The notes under the pieces are model-generated. The model saw nothing but the letters and a program-made list of their open reading frames with translations. It did no database searches and was not told the origin of the DNA. Positions 14,866 through 23,154 of a DNA stretch of 64,000 nt are shown in pieces. Source of the DNA: Desertifilum tharense IPPAS B-1220 (GTDB lineage: Bacteria; Cyanobacteriota; Cyanobacteriia; Cyanobacteriales; Desertifilaceae); assembly GCF_001746915.1 (NCBI RefSeq), contig NZ_MJGC01000132.1, positions 86,157 through 150,156 on the forward strand, written 5' to 3'. Both the position numbers and the translations under genes were made by a program. Within the stretch, counting starts at the first letter, position 1, and each line of letters opens with the position of its first letter.

Positions 14866-15507
14866 CTACTCTTGGCGATCGCCCCCAGGATGTTCTCGCC
14901 CAGTTACGTTTTCAATCGCAGCCAGCGCCGCGCTAGAACCCGCTAAAATATCGCGTTCCTCTCCTCCCAAATACAACCGCCCAAAACTCCCCACCGCCTG
15001 CACCTGCAAGATATTAATCAAAGCCGCCTTTTCCGCCTCATTAGCGGCCAACGCCGCATAGGCTGCGGGTTGCACCTCCAACACATAAAGCGACTGTCCG
15101 GCTAACAATAACTGCCCGCGACGGGTGCGGTTAATCAGTTGTGCCTGGTGAGCGTCAATATTGCGGATAATTTGGCTAGACACCACGCGAGGCTTCAAGC
15201 AATCATTCACGCTTGCACCTAGCGCATCTAAGATCGCTTTTCCTGCCGCCCGCGTCTCCCCCTGGCGCGTGGAATGAATTTCCAATAGACCATACAAGCG
15301 TTCGACAAACTGCACCCCAGGACGCACCACAGCCGCCTTTAGAGCCACATCTGTAATCCGATTAATCTCAATACCGGGGGAAATTTCAATCCACAGCGAA
15401 GCATCCCCCGGTAAAGGTAAAAAGCCTAGCGCTACAGTGCCGATGTAAGCCGCGTGTTGGGCTTGTAAGTTATCGAGATAGACGTAACTGCGTAATTCAA
15501 CCCCCAA
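14866..15507 (-). CDS. ccmP: Tandem-BMC carboxysome shell protein CcmP
   Basis: 213 residues. MGVELRSYVYLDNLQAQHAA, LPLPGDASLWIEISPGIEIN and the second-domain stretch SSQIIRNIDAHQAQLINR, with VGSFGRLYLGGEERDI, match the double bacterial-microcompartment-domain shell protein CcmP of beta-carboxysomes. In the family two BMC domains per chain form a pseudohexameric trimer, two of which stack into a chamber with gated pores that may pass larger metabolites. The start is a TTG with GGAG eight bases upstream, and the protein begins exactly where family members do. It sits 37 bases after leuB, apart from any ccmKLMN cluster in this window. Confidence 0.92.
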   Translation of the reverse strand: MGVELRSYVYLDNLQAQHAAYIGTVALGFLPLPGDASLWIEISPGIEINRITDVALKAAVVRPGVQFVERLYGLLEIHSTRQGETRAAGKAILDALGASVNDCLKPRVVSSQIIRNIDAHQAQLINRTRRGQLLLAGQSLYVLEVQPAAYAALAANEAEKAALINILQVQAVGSFGRLYLGGEERDILAGSSAALAAIENVTGREHPGGDRQE

Positions 15508-15543
15508 AATGACTTCTCCGGCTTGTAGGACAGTAGCGGGAAC

Positions 15544-16623
15544 TTACAGCGCTTGCAATAACGCCTCGCCCATTGCCTGACAGCCAACAGGCTTCATTCC
15601 CTCAGACATAATATCGCCTGTCCGATAACCGGAATCTAAAACTTGTAAGACCGCTTGCTCAATTTTATCGGCCGCTTCCGGTTCGTTCAGCCCGTAACGC
15701 AACATCATCGCCGCGCTGAGAACTTGGGCGAGGGGGTTAGCTTTATCTTGGCCCGCAATATCGGGGGCGGAACCGTGAACGGGTTCAAATACACCTGGCC
15801 CAGACGCGCCTAAACTGGCAGAAGGCAGCATCCCAATACTACCCGTGAGCATTGCGGCAGCATCAGAAAGAATATCGCCGAACAGGTTGCCCGTCACAAT
15901 CGTATCGAATTGTTTGGGAGCGCGGACAAGTTGCATCGCCGCGTTATCTACGTAGAGGTGAGAGAGTTCAATATCGGGGTATTCTGAGGCGAGGGCAGAA
16001 ATGCGATCGCGCCACAATTGCGACACCTCCAAAACATTCGCCTTATCTACCGAACACAGCCGTCCTTGACGCTTCTGGGCCGTTTCAAATGCGACTCTGC
16101 CAATCCGGTCAATTTCCGACTCCGTGTAAGCCATCGTATTTACGCCCCGCTTTTCTCCCGTTTCCGTGGTAAAAATGCCCTTGGGCTGACCGAAATAAAC
16201 GCCGCCTGTGAGTTCGCGCACCACCATAATATCGACCCCTTCCACCACCTCGCGCTTCAAGCTAGAAGCATCAATCAGTTGGGGTAAAATTTTGGCAGGG
16301 CGCAGGTTAGCAAACAGTTCCAAACCTGCCCGCAGCCCTAACAGTCCAGTTTCCGGGCGTTGCGGGCGGGGCAGACTATCCCATTTATAGCCGCCAATCG
16401 CCGCCAAAAGCACCGCCTCGCTATTGCGGCATTTTAAAAGCGTTTCCTCCGGTAGGGGGCTGCCCGTGGCATCAATCGCCGCCCCACCAATCAAGGCTTC
16501 TTGAAAATCAAACTGAAGATTGCACTGCTGACCAACGGCTTTGAGAACCTCCACCGCAACGGTCATAATTTCAGGGCCAATCCCATCACCAGGAAGCAAG
16601 GTAATGCGGTAGTTATGAGTCAT
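15544..16623 (-). CDS. leuB: 3-isopropylmalate dehydrogenase
   Basis: Oxidises and decarboxylates 3-isopropylmalate with NAD in leucine synthesis. 359 residues from ATG 16623 (MTHNYRITLLPGDGIGPEI); an in-frame start 27 bases upstream adds MTGFLPIFL, which is less likely. Visible family features: the N-terminal LLPGDGIGPEI, substrate residues around LGLRAGLELFANLRP, Tyr in VVRELTGGVYFG, the metal and catalytic stretch GNLFGDILSDAAAML, and the NAD-binding EPVHGSAPDIAG. The length matches the family. It heads a reverse cluster with ccmP. A heavily structured sequence lies immediately upstream. Confidence 0.97.
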   Translation of the reverse strand: MTHNYRITLLPGDGIGPEIMTVAVEVLKAVGQQCNLQFDFQEALIGGAAIDATGSPLPEETLLKCRNSEAVLLAAIGGYKWDSLPRPQRPETGLLGLRAGLELFANLRPAKILPQLIDASSLKREVVEGVDIMVVRELTGGVYFGQPKGIFTTETGEKRGVNTMAYTESEIDRIGRVAFETAQKRQGRLCSVDKANVLEVSQLWRDRISALASEYPDIELSHLYVDNAAMQLVRAPKQFDTIVTGNLFGDILSDAAAMLTGSIGMLPSASLGASGPGVFEPVHGSAPDIAGQDKANPLAQVLSAAMMLRYGLNEPEAADKIEQAVLQVLDSGYRTGDIMSEGMKPVGCQAMGEALLQAL

Positions 16624-16643
16624 CAGAAAAATGGGTAGAAACC

Positions 16644-16902
16644 CCGTCATTCAATGACGGCTTTACATTAAGTGCTGGTTTTTAAGTGGATATAATCCCA
16701 GGAACCAGCAAACCCGTTTAAGCCCTTCCCACAACACAGCTAAGATGTCTTGGCTTTACCCAACGCCTGACCAACCAGGCTTGCAGATAGTCCGAGCTAG
16801 GGAAGTACCCGAAAGTGCGTACCAAGCTATGCCTCAATGTGGTATTCACCGCTTACGTTGTCCGAATTGGTTCGGTCAATCCTCGTCCCTTTCAGGGCGA
16901 GG
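16644..16902. other. Structured intergenic element, possible IS200/IS605 end or ncRNA
   Basis: Within about 260 bases there are several perfect stems: CCGTCATT/AATGACGG at 16644-16660, GCTGGTT (16674-16680)/AACCAGC (16703-16709), GCCTG/CAGGC at 16765-16780, CCGAA/TTCGG at 16862-16875, and CCTCG-CCC/GGG-CGAGG at 16881-16902. No coding frame longer than about 55 codons fits. The terminal hairpin and dense folding resemble the right end of IS200/IS605-type elements, where an omega RNA lies, but I cannot identify a tnpB remnant. It could instead be an independent RNA or a leuB leader. Strand and function are unknown. Confidence 0.4.
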
Positions 16903-16944
16903 TTGGTGAACGTAATTCCAGCAATTCCATTCACAGGCTATCGA

Positions 16945-17538
16945 TCATACCTGGAAACTGGCGGACTCCGCATTTAATAAAACTTGCCGCATCTGACGCA
17001 GATTTGCGGGTAACTCTAGCTGTAGCGCTTGTTGGATAAACATTCCCGGAATCGGAAAATTGGGGGTAGCCGCAACGGAGTAACTCAGAAGGGTACCGTC
17101 GCGATGGTCTTGTAACAGTAAATCCGCAGAAAAGTCAACAAACGACCCTTTTTCTAGGCGAAACTGAATTTGCTGCTGCGAGATTTCAAAAACTTGCAGA
17201 TAAATTTCCACCTGGGTAGAAAATAAGATAAAGTTTTTACTTCCCACTTGGTAGAGACGCTTACAGCCCGGTTTGCCTGGAGTGGGTGGGGTGAGAATTT
17301 CGGATCGCGTTAGGTCTGGGCAATATTGCACCCAGCGCGGATAGTCGCTTAGGTGTTGCCAGCAGGTTTGCCGAGACAGGGGAAGATACATTTGGGCAGT
17401 GGCGGCTGCCCCTCCCCAATTTTGATGGGGTCTCTGTGTAACGAGAATTTCACCGTGCATGAGCGGATGGCAATGAGCTTGCGCCCAGATGGTAGCGGGT
17501 TTAATGTTTTTATAGTCCAGTGAAGTATAAGCGGTCAT
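16945..17538 (-). CDS. SRPBCC (START/cyclase-dehydrase-like) domain protein
   Basis: 197 residues. AAATAQMYLPLSRQTCWQHL, SDYPRWVQYCPDLTRSEIL and the later SFVDFSADLLLQDHRDGTLLSY follow the polyketide cyclase/SRPBCC pattern: a beta strand, a helix with W..L.DY..W..Y.P, and a curved sheet ending in a long C-terminal helix. The fold binds hydrophobic ligands. The first 40 residues are extra. No export signal is visible. Its ligand is not predictable. The gene has its own upstream region and is separated from leuB by the structured element. Confidence 0.8.
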   Translation of the reverse strand: MTAYTSLDYKNIKPATIWAQAHCHPLMHGEILVTQRPHQNWGGAAATAQMYLPLSRQTCWQHLSDYPRWVQYCPDLTRSEILTPPTPGKPGCKRLYQVGSKNFILFSTQVEIYLQVFEISQQQIQFRLEKGSFVDFSADLLLQDHRDGTLLSYSVAATPNFPIPGMFIQQALQLELPANLRQMRQVLLNAESASFQV

Positions 17539-17724
17539 GTTGTTAAAATTTAACCGGAGTGGGTTAAATGTAGTATTCCCTTTACGGATTACCTTAATCG
17601 CGTCCCCGTGAAATTACATGATTTTTGCGTAAAGATTTGACCCAAAAAGGTAGAAGAAAGGTAAAGGCGGCGAGTCCTGTTGAGGGAGTGCCGAGTTGAG
17701 AGACAGAAGTGATGGGTAGCTGTG

Positions 17725-17907
17725 ATGATGCGTTATTCTCCTAAACCGGCGACGGTGGTGTTCTGGGTGATTCTGGCAGTGACGTTTCTGGTTTGGGTAC
17801 TGCGGGGCATTGGAGTGCTAACGTTTATCCCAGGTTGGACGATCTGGGTTTTGATCTTGCTCTCGATTGTTGCGGGTATCGTTCAGGGGTTGCGGACTTG
17901 GCGCTAG
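17725..17907 (+). CDS. Small membrane protein, unknown function
   Basis: 60 residues from ATG 17725 (a GTG and a second ATG flank it). Two hydrophobic helices, VVFWVILAVTFLVWVLRGI and IPGWTIWVLILLSIVAGIV, with a basic start and a basic end. I do not recognise the family. The last 90 bases overlap the 3' end of the convergent yihY-type gene, so one of the two ends could be mis-called; the clean two-helix design argues that this is a real gene. Confidence 0.6.
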   Translation: MMRYSPKPATVVFWVILAVTFLVWVLRGIGVLTFIPGWTIWVLILLSIVAGIVQGLRTWR

Positions 17908-18828
17908 GTCTAAAAGTTGGGTTTTGCGGAGGCGTTGCGGGCGCTGTATGGATTTGCCGATCGCTACGTTGATTTGTGCCCCCATCAGCATGACTAGGGA
18001 ACTGAGGTAAAGCCAAAGTTGCAAGATGATGATGGTACCGATGGTGCCGTAAATGCGGTTGTAGTTGCCAAAATGGGCCACATACAGGCGAAAGAGTCCT
18101 GAAAGACCGGCCCAGGAAAGGGCGGCGAGGATGGCTCCGGGTAGGATAGGGGTGAGGGGATGGGGACGACTCGGCCCAAAGCGATAGAGGAAGGCGAAGG
18201 AGGCACAGACGATGGTTAAGGCGATCGGCCATCGTCCGAGTTGCCATAGGTTTAAAAGGCTGACCCGAATTTGACATTCGCTTCCGGGTTCAAACAGGCA
18301 ACTTTGATTGGCAATCAGGCGGACTAACCAGTCGCTGATGAAGACGAGAAAAGAGGCGATCGCTAACAGTAAAATGGTGCCGATGGTTAAACCCAGCGAG
18401 ACGAGTTTAGATTGCCAAAAGGGACGCGTCTGATTTTTGGGGGTTCGGTGGATCAGATCGAGGGCGGCCATTGCGGCGCTGACGGCTCCCGAAAAAATCC
18501 ACAGGGCGGCAATAATACTTAAGGAGAACAGTTGGCGGTTGGGTCGGGTGGTAATATCGGCGATCAGTTGACCGATGAGCGATCGCACTTCGTCAGGAGC
18601 GAGCGAACCCAATAAACGCGCTTGATTAAAGAGCGTTGCCTGCAAGGACTGGGAAAGCCCAATCGCTGAAATGACCGTCATCAGAGCCGGAAATAGCGCT
18701 AGCAAGGCATTGTAAGCCATTTCTGCTGCTAATCCAGGCAACCTTTGGCTGAGGGTGGAGTCTATAACTTCTCGGAGGGTAGCCCAATTTAGATGACGCA
18801 AAAACCGGACAAAGCGATGAAATAGCAT
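17818..18828 (-). CDS. YihY/BrkB family inner membrane protein
   Basis: 336 residues. The order of features matches YihY (formerly called RNase BN): an N-terminal helix with QRLPGLAAEMAYNALLALFP, and about six transmembrane helices, with IFSGAVSAAMAALDLIHR, ALSWAGLSGLFRLYVAHFGNYNR and IYGTIGTIIILQLWLYLSSL. The last signature and the following LMGAQINVAI are diagnostic. The tail (about 295-336) is polar and overlaps the facing small gene. The family's role is unclear; a transport or envelope function is suspected. Not an RNase, despite old annotations. Confidence 0.93.
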   Translation of the reverse strand: MLFHRFVRFLRHLNWATLREVIDSTLSQRLPGLAAEMAYNALLALFPALMTVISAIGLSQSLQATLFNQARLLGSLAPDEVRSLIGQLIADITTRPNRQLFSLSIIAALWIFSGAVSAAMAALDLIHRTPKNQTRPFWQSKLVSLGLTIGTILLLAIASFLVFISDWLVRLIANQSCLFEPGSECQIRVSLLNLWQLGRWPIALTIVCASFAFLYRFGPSRPHPLTPILPGAILAALSWAGLSGLFRLYVAHFGNYNRIYGTIGTIIILQLWLYLSSLVMLMGAQINVAIGKSIQRPQRLRKTQLLDLAPSPQPLNDTRNNREQDQNPDRPTWDKR

Positions 18829-19004
18829 GATTGCGACAGTTTAAAGAGAAGCTCGCGCTTGTCTGCGTTTACCATGCCAGATTAAAGGATTAAATGTCAT
18901 CCGTAAGCTCAATCTCTTGAATTGCCAGTTCGTAAAGCGTCACACGGGCTACAATCCTAGTCGTGGTGTAGTTTAGTATTGTTAAGTGGTGTGAGTAGGC
19001 ATAA

Positions 19005-19268
19005 ATGACTATTACTCCTGTAAAATTAACCAAACCTGCAAGTCTGCAAACCGCAACAGATATGCCAGCGCTGTTGGTCCCTACCCCTCAAGTATCGGCT
19101 AATCCTCAGCGCTCCTCTTCTTTAACAAAATCGGTGTATCATGCAGAGCAACAAGCAAAGTTTCTCAATCTCCAGGCTGAAGTTGATGCCTTGCTTGAGC
19201 AATTACAGACCATCGATCGGCAACGCCAAAGTCAGCTTGCTGCGGTAAATCCCGTCTGTCAGGAATAA
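19005..19268 (+). CDS. Small hypothetical protein with coiled-coil C-terminus
   Basis: 87 residues. The first half is Pro/Thr/Ser-rich and probably disordered; the second half, VYHAEQQAKFLNLQAEVDAL and LLEQLQTIDRQRQSQL, forms a strong amphipathic helix or coiled coil. No membrane segment. I have no named family; cyanobacterial genomes carry similar short proteins. A hairpin follows 15 bases after the stop. Confidence 0.6.
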   Translation: MTITPVKLTKPASLQTATDMPALLVPTPQVSANPQRSSSLTKSVYHAEQQAKFLNLQAEVDALLEQLQTIDRQRQSQLAAVNPVCQE

Positions 19269-19282
19269 ACTTTAAAAATGCA

Positions 19283-19305
19283 GAAGGGAGCGCTAGGCTC
19301 CCTTC
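19283..19305. terminator. Bidirectional terminator-like hairpin
   Basis: GAAGGGAGC pairs perfectly with GCTCCCTTC around a five-base loop (GCTAG), between the converging 87-residue and DUF2267 genes. No long T-run follows on either strand, so it may need help or act mainly as an mRNA 3' stabiliser. Confidence 0.6.
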
Positions 19306-19330
19306 AAGTCTCAATTAATTCAAAGTGAGT

Positions 19331-19870
19331 TTAAGCTTCTTCCCACATCTTCCGCACGTAGTCAGGCATCCAACCTGCAATTTCCTGAATGCGTTCGTCG
19401 GAAAGCTCATCTTTAGTAGCAGAAAAAACAGCTTTTACCGCCTGTTCTAAATCGACAGTGCGCGGGAGTCCCCCTTCATTGGCGACCCGGAATAGGAAGC
19501 GATCGGAGTCAATTTTAAAGATACCAGGACCTTGCCAGGGCGGACGCACCCGACTTAAAAAGCCGACGATGGGATTGGTATCTTTCCAAAGTTCGGCAAT
19601 TTCCATCTGAAGTGCCTTTTCCTTAGTCGGTAGCGCTTCCTCATGCAGTTCAGAAGCCACGCGATCGGCGCTTTCAGTGGTCATTAAGTCGCGCATAACG
19701 CGAAACACGACTTCAGTAAAGTCTCTAGCGTCATAGATATCTGCAAGTCCGCTTTTGACCATTACCTTTTCTAAGAAAGACCGATGCTCGTCGGCAATGA
19801 TTAATCTAGAATCTTCAATCTCGGTGGGATCGATTTCTGGCAAATTTTTATTAGTTATTTCGTTTGGCAT
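19331..19870 (-). CDS. DUF2267 domain protein
   Basis: 179 residues. FLEKVMVKSGLADIYDARDF, TEVVFRVMRDLMTTESADRV and ELWKDTNP follow the first DUF2267 repeat, and LPRTVDLEQAVKAVFSATKDEL with DERIQEIAGWMPDYVRKMWEE forms the second. The family is all-helical, soluble and uncharacterised; it is common in cyanobacteria and other environmental bacteria. It stands alone, with a canonical ATG. Function unknown. Confidence 0.85.
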   Translation of the reverse strand: MPNEITNKNLPEIDPTEIEDSRLIIADEHRSFLEKVMVKSGLADIYDARDFTEVVFRVMRDLMTTESADRVASELHEEALPTKEKALQMEIAELWKDTNPIVGFLSRVRPPWQGPGIFKIDSDRFLFRVANEGGLPRTVDLEQAVKAVFSATKDELSDERIQEIAGWMPDYVRKMWEEA

Positions 19871-20009
19871 TGTTATTCTTTTCGTAAGATTTCACCTACC
19901 CCTGTAAGTTTGCCGGAATCCACCGAGCTTGGCATCATCCTGAAGTTAAAGATGCCTTACCTCTAAAGGACTAAGGCATAATCAAAGTAACGTGTTGCTC
20001 TGTACTTAC

Positions 20010-20690
20010 ATGGTTCGCTTCTCAAAAGCACAGACTCAAACTCCTCCTTTGGCTAATGGCGATCGCCTATCGCGTCATGAATTTGAACGTCGCTATGCTG
20101 CTTCCCCCATCCCCAAAGCCGAATTAGTTGAAGGAGTCGTTTACGGGGCATCTCCCCTCCGTTTTGAAAGTCATGCAGAACCCCACGGTGATTTAATGGG
20201 TTGGTTGTGGACTTATAAGACAGCGACTCGTGGGGTACGCTTAGGCATTGAACCCACGATCCGCCTTGATGAAGATAACGAACCGCAGCCGGATGGGGTT
20301 TTGTTGCTCCCGGCTCAGGTTGGCGGCAAGGCTCGTTTAAGCGAAGATGACTATATAGAGGGTGCGCCTGAGTTGGTGGTGGAAATTGCGGCGAGTAGCG
20401 TGGCGCTGGATCTGCACGCTAAGAAAAATGCGTATCGGCGCAATGGGGTACAAGAATATCTGGTTTGGCGAGTTTTTGAAAACCAGATAGATTGGTTCAG
20501 CTTACAGCAAGGCGAGTACGTCGCTCTAGAAGCCGATCCGAGTGGCATTCTTAAAAGTCAGGTATTTCCCGGCTTGTGGCTGGCTGTACCCGCTTTACTT
20601 CAAGGAGAGATGGCGCAGGTTCTGGCAATTTTACAAGCAGGGTTAAACTCTAGCGAACATCAAGCCTTTGTCCAGCAACTACGGGGATAA
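20010..20690 (+). CDS. Uma2 family (DUF820) nuclease, second copy
   Basis: 226 residues from ATG 20010 (a GTG six codons upstream is less likely). The core reads PQPDGVLLLP, APELVVEIAASSVALDLHAK, KNAYRRNGVQEYLVW, with the PD...E.E...D...K residues of the restriction-like fold in place. It is only distantly similar to the copy at 2630-3184 and belongs to the longer form with a C-terminal helical tail. There is no ParD-type partner. It lies between two unrelated reverse genes, consistent with the scattered single-gene copies of this family in cyanobacteria. Confidence 0.92.
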   Translation: MVRFSKAQTQTPPLANGDRLSRHEFERRYAASPIPKAELVEGVVYGASPLRFESHAEPHGDLMGWLWTYKTATRGVRLGIEPTIRLDEDNEPQPDGVLLLPAQVGGKARLSEDDYIEGAPELVVEIAASSVALDLHAKKNAYRRNGVQEYLVWRVFENQIDWFSLQQGEYVALEADPSGILKSQVFPGLWLAVPALLQGEMAQVLAILQAGLNSSEHQAFVQQLRG

Positions 20691-20719
20691 GTTGATAGGC
20701 TCTCAAACTGAGATTCTAC

Positions 20720-23074
20720 TTAACGTCGCTGGCGTTGGCGGAATTGGCGGAGAGGTTGAGTATTTTCGTCAATGGTTCGCAGATGTTGTTTGAGTTGAGC
20801 GATATTAGCTTCTCGTCCGCCATAGCGCCAATGGATATAAGCTTGGGTTATGCCATCAAGGGCATTGGCGACTTCTGTAGAAAGGCGATCGCGCCAGACG
20901 CTAGCATATTCCAAAGGTGTCTGCGCGGGATGCTTGGGGTAGCCTTGCTGCTTAAGCGTTCCTAGCATCTGCTGGTAGAGGCGTTCGACTGGAGGAAGTT
21001 TGGCTAACTGACGCTGGTGTCGCCATGCTAAAAACCGCGTTCCCCCTAGCCAAGCCAGGAATGCAAGTGCAACGATCAGCATTAGAGCCGTAAATAACCC
21101 CACCCAACCGCTGAGTAAAAGCCGCCACAACCCGCCTAAGATGCGAGCGAAGAATAGCGCGATCGCACTCAGCACTTGGGTAATAATATTCCGCATGGGA
21201 GTTGGCAGCCAACCCGCCACCCAATTCCAAAACTGACGCAATACCGTAAAGCTTTGGTAATCTTCCACCGACGGGGGAATCACTTCATGGCCCGGAATGG
21301 GGTCAAACGCAAACCAGCCATACTGCGGGAAAAACACTTCCGTCATGGCATGGGCATCAGTATTGCGAACAATGTAGTAGCCTGTAAACGGGTTAAACTC
21401 CCCGGAACCAAACCCCACAACTAAACGCGACGGAATCCCAATCGAACGTAGCATGACTGTGAGGGTGGTGGAAAAATGATCGACATAGCCGCCTCGGTAG
21501 CGGAAGAGAAACACGCTGGCTAGGTCATCTGTTTCGCTAAAAAAGGGTAACTCTGGCAGAACGCTGAAATTTTGTTTGAGATATTGAGCCAAATAGAGGG
21601 CCTGTTCGTAGGGCGAATCCAGCGGACGTTCTGAATTTTCTAAAATTTCTAAGGTAAACTCGCGGATATCGGCGGCAACTGTTTCCGGAATCTGCAAGTA
21701 ATAGTCGCGGATGCGCTGAGAATATTCTGTAGAAGCTTCTCGCAATTGGGTGCGATCGCGATAGGGAACGTCAGAAATGACCGTATAGGTTAGCCCTTCT
21801 AATAAGCCTAAAGGCGATCGCAACGCGCCTTCCGTATCAACAGACACCTGCCGCGTTGGAAAATAGAGTTCTTTCGGTTGAGCCAAAGCGGGAATAATAT
21901 TAGGCAACTCGGAAACAACCGTATAAGTTTGCACCACTTCCCGCCGTCTGGCTAAGGTCGGTTGGCGCGGTAAATGAAACTGATAAGACCAGGTAGGTCG
22001 ATCGATTACCGCTGAGTCCTCGCGAGACAACTCCCACCCTTGACCCGTGTAACGGTCGAAGGCCAAAACGCGCCAGAACCCCTCCGCCTGCGAGCGAATT
22101 CGCAACACGACAGTGGGTGTCATCGCGCCCCGCAAATTTTGATTAATCTGGGTATTAAAGCCGTAATAAAACGTTGGATCGATTGCACCCGGCCCCGTTT
22201 CAGGACTATCTCCCCCCGTGCCTTCTCCCGTCCCATCGCGTTCTCCCCGTCCTTGGCGCACATAACCGGGATTGCTTACAGAACGGCTATCTTCATCAAA
22301 CTCGCGATCTGCCATCTGTTCCGGTATCGTCACGGGTAAAGTGCGTAATTGATACCCTGGAAGGCGCGGTAACGAGGCAAAAATCGTCAACCCCAATCCC
22401 AACGTCACTAACAACAGAACAGCAAACTGCTTGGCGGAGAAGACGGTTTTTAAAGGACGAAGGGCCTTAAAAGGCTGCCATCTCGAACGGGTTCCCGAAC
22501 GACTTGGAGTGCGATCGCTGCTGAGTCCCAAACGGGAGCGATAATCTAAAACTAAGGCGGGTAAAGCAATTCCTAAAAATAAAAGTAATAATGGCGCAAA
22601 GGCTAACGTTTGGCTGAGGGTGGCAGCAACCCCCAATAGGATAATCCCGATCACCATCGAGTATCCCAAGTCAGCACGCCGAGGTAAATCAAAGCTATGC
22701 AGAACTTGCAGCAGAATCAATAATTCGGCTAAAACTAGCCGCGTATCGTTGAGTTGCTGGAACAGATTGCCAAAAAATAAAAACAGCGCCCCCAGCATTC
22801 CGATCGCGATCAGAAACTTGGCGGGAATATTGCGATCGCGCCGACGATACCAACTCCAGGTTGCCCCGGCAATACTCAAAGGTACAGCCCAAACACTCAT
22901 CTGAGTTTGAGCCGCCAAATCAGTAGCAATAATGCCCACAATCACCAGTGCTTGCACTAAAACTCGCAATAAAATCGACTCTTCTGGCACTGGAACCGAC
23001 CGGCGTTCCCGCAGGCGATTGATGAGGGGATTATAGCGAGCAGAGGGAGGGCGAGTTTCAGGCAAATGGGCCAT
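20720..23074 (-). CDS. Transglutaminase-like membrane protein lacking the catalytic Cys
   Basis: About 784 residues from ATG 23074 (an ATG at 23128 gives 802). An N-terminal block of about six to seven helices of DUF3488 type, a large extracytoplasmic region, a transglutaminase-like core (about 480-600), a further helix, and a cytoplasmic DUF4129-like tail. In the core, His 575 (TDAHAMTEVFF) and Asp 591 (WFAFDPIPG) of the triad are present, but the usual GYCxHF motif reads GGYVDHFST: Val 531 replaces the nucleophilic Cys. The protein is therefore probably not a cysteine transferase or protease. It follows patU by 80 bases (or 26 from the longer start) on the same strand. Confidence 0.88.
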   Translation of the reverse strand: MAHLPETRPPSARYNPLINRLRERRSVPVPEESILLRVLVQALVIVGIIATDLAAQTQMSVWAVPLSIAGATWSWYRRRDRNIPAKFLIAIGMLGALFLFFGNLFQQLNDTRLVLAELLILLQVLHSFDLPRRADLGYSMVIGIILLGVAATLSQTLAFAPLLLLFLGIALPALVLDYRSRLGLSSDRTPSRSGTRSRWQPFKALRPLKTVFSAKQFAVLLLVTLGLGLTIFASLPRLPGYQLRTLPVTIPEQMADREFDEDSRSVSNPGYVRQGRGERDGTGEGTGGDSPETGPGAIDPTFYYGFNTQINQNLRGAMTPTVVLRIRSQAEGFWRVLAFDRYTGQGWELSREDSAVIDRPTWSYQFHLPRQPTLARRREVVQTYTVVSELPNIIPALAQPKELYFPTRQVSVDTEGALRSPLGLLEGLTYTVISDVPYRDRTQLREASTEYSQRIRDYYLQIPETVAADIREFTLEILENSERPLDSPYEQALYLAQYLKQNFSVLPELPFFSETDDLASVFLFRYRGGYVDHFSTTLTVMLRSIGIPSRLVVGFGSGEFNPFTGYYIVRNTDAHAMTEVFFPQYGWFAFDPIPGHEVIPPSVEDYQSFTVLRQFWNWVAGWLPTPMRNIITQVLSAIALFFARILGGLWRLLLSGWVGLFTALMLIVALAFLAWLGGTRFLAWRHQRQLAKLPPVERLYQQMLGTLKQQGYPKHPAQTPLEYASVWRDRLSTEVANALDGITQAYIHWRYGGREANIAQLKQHLRTIDENTQPLRQFRQRQRR

Positions 23075-23154
23075 GAGACAGACACTTAAAAAGTAGAGAA
23101 GTTTTTGAGTGGTGAGAAAACTCATCACTCAATCTTAGTCTCTACAATAACGCC

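Noticed and set aside
16744..16911. 55-codon frame inside the structured element
   Set aside because: No family, no ribosome binding site; the DNA is better explained by its hairpins.
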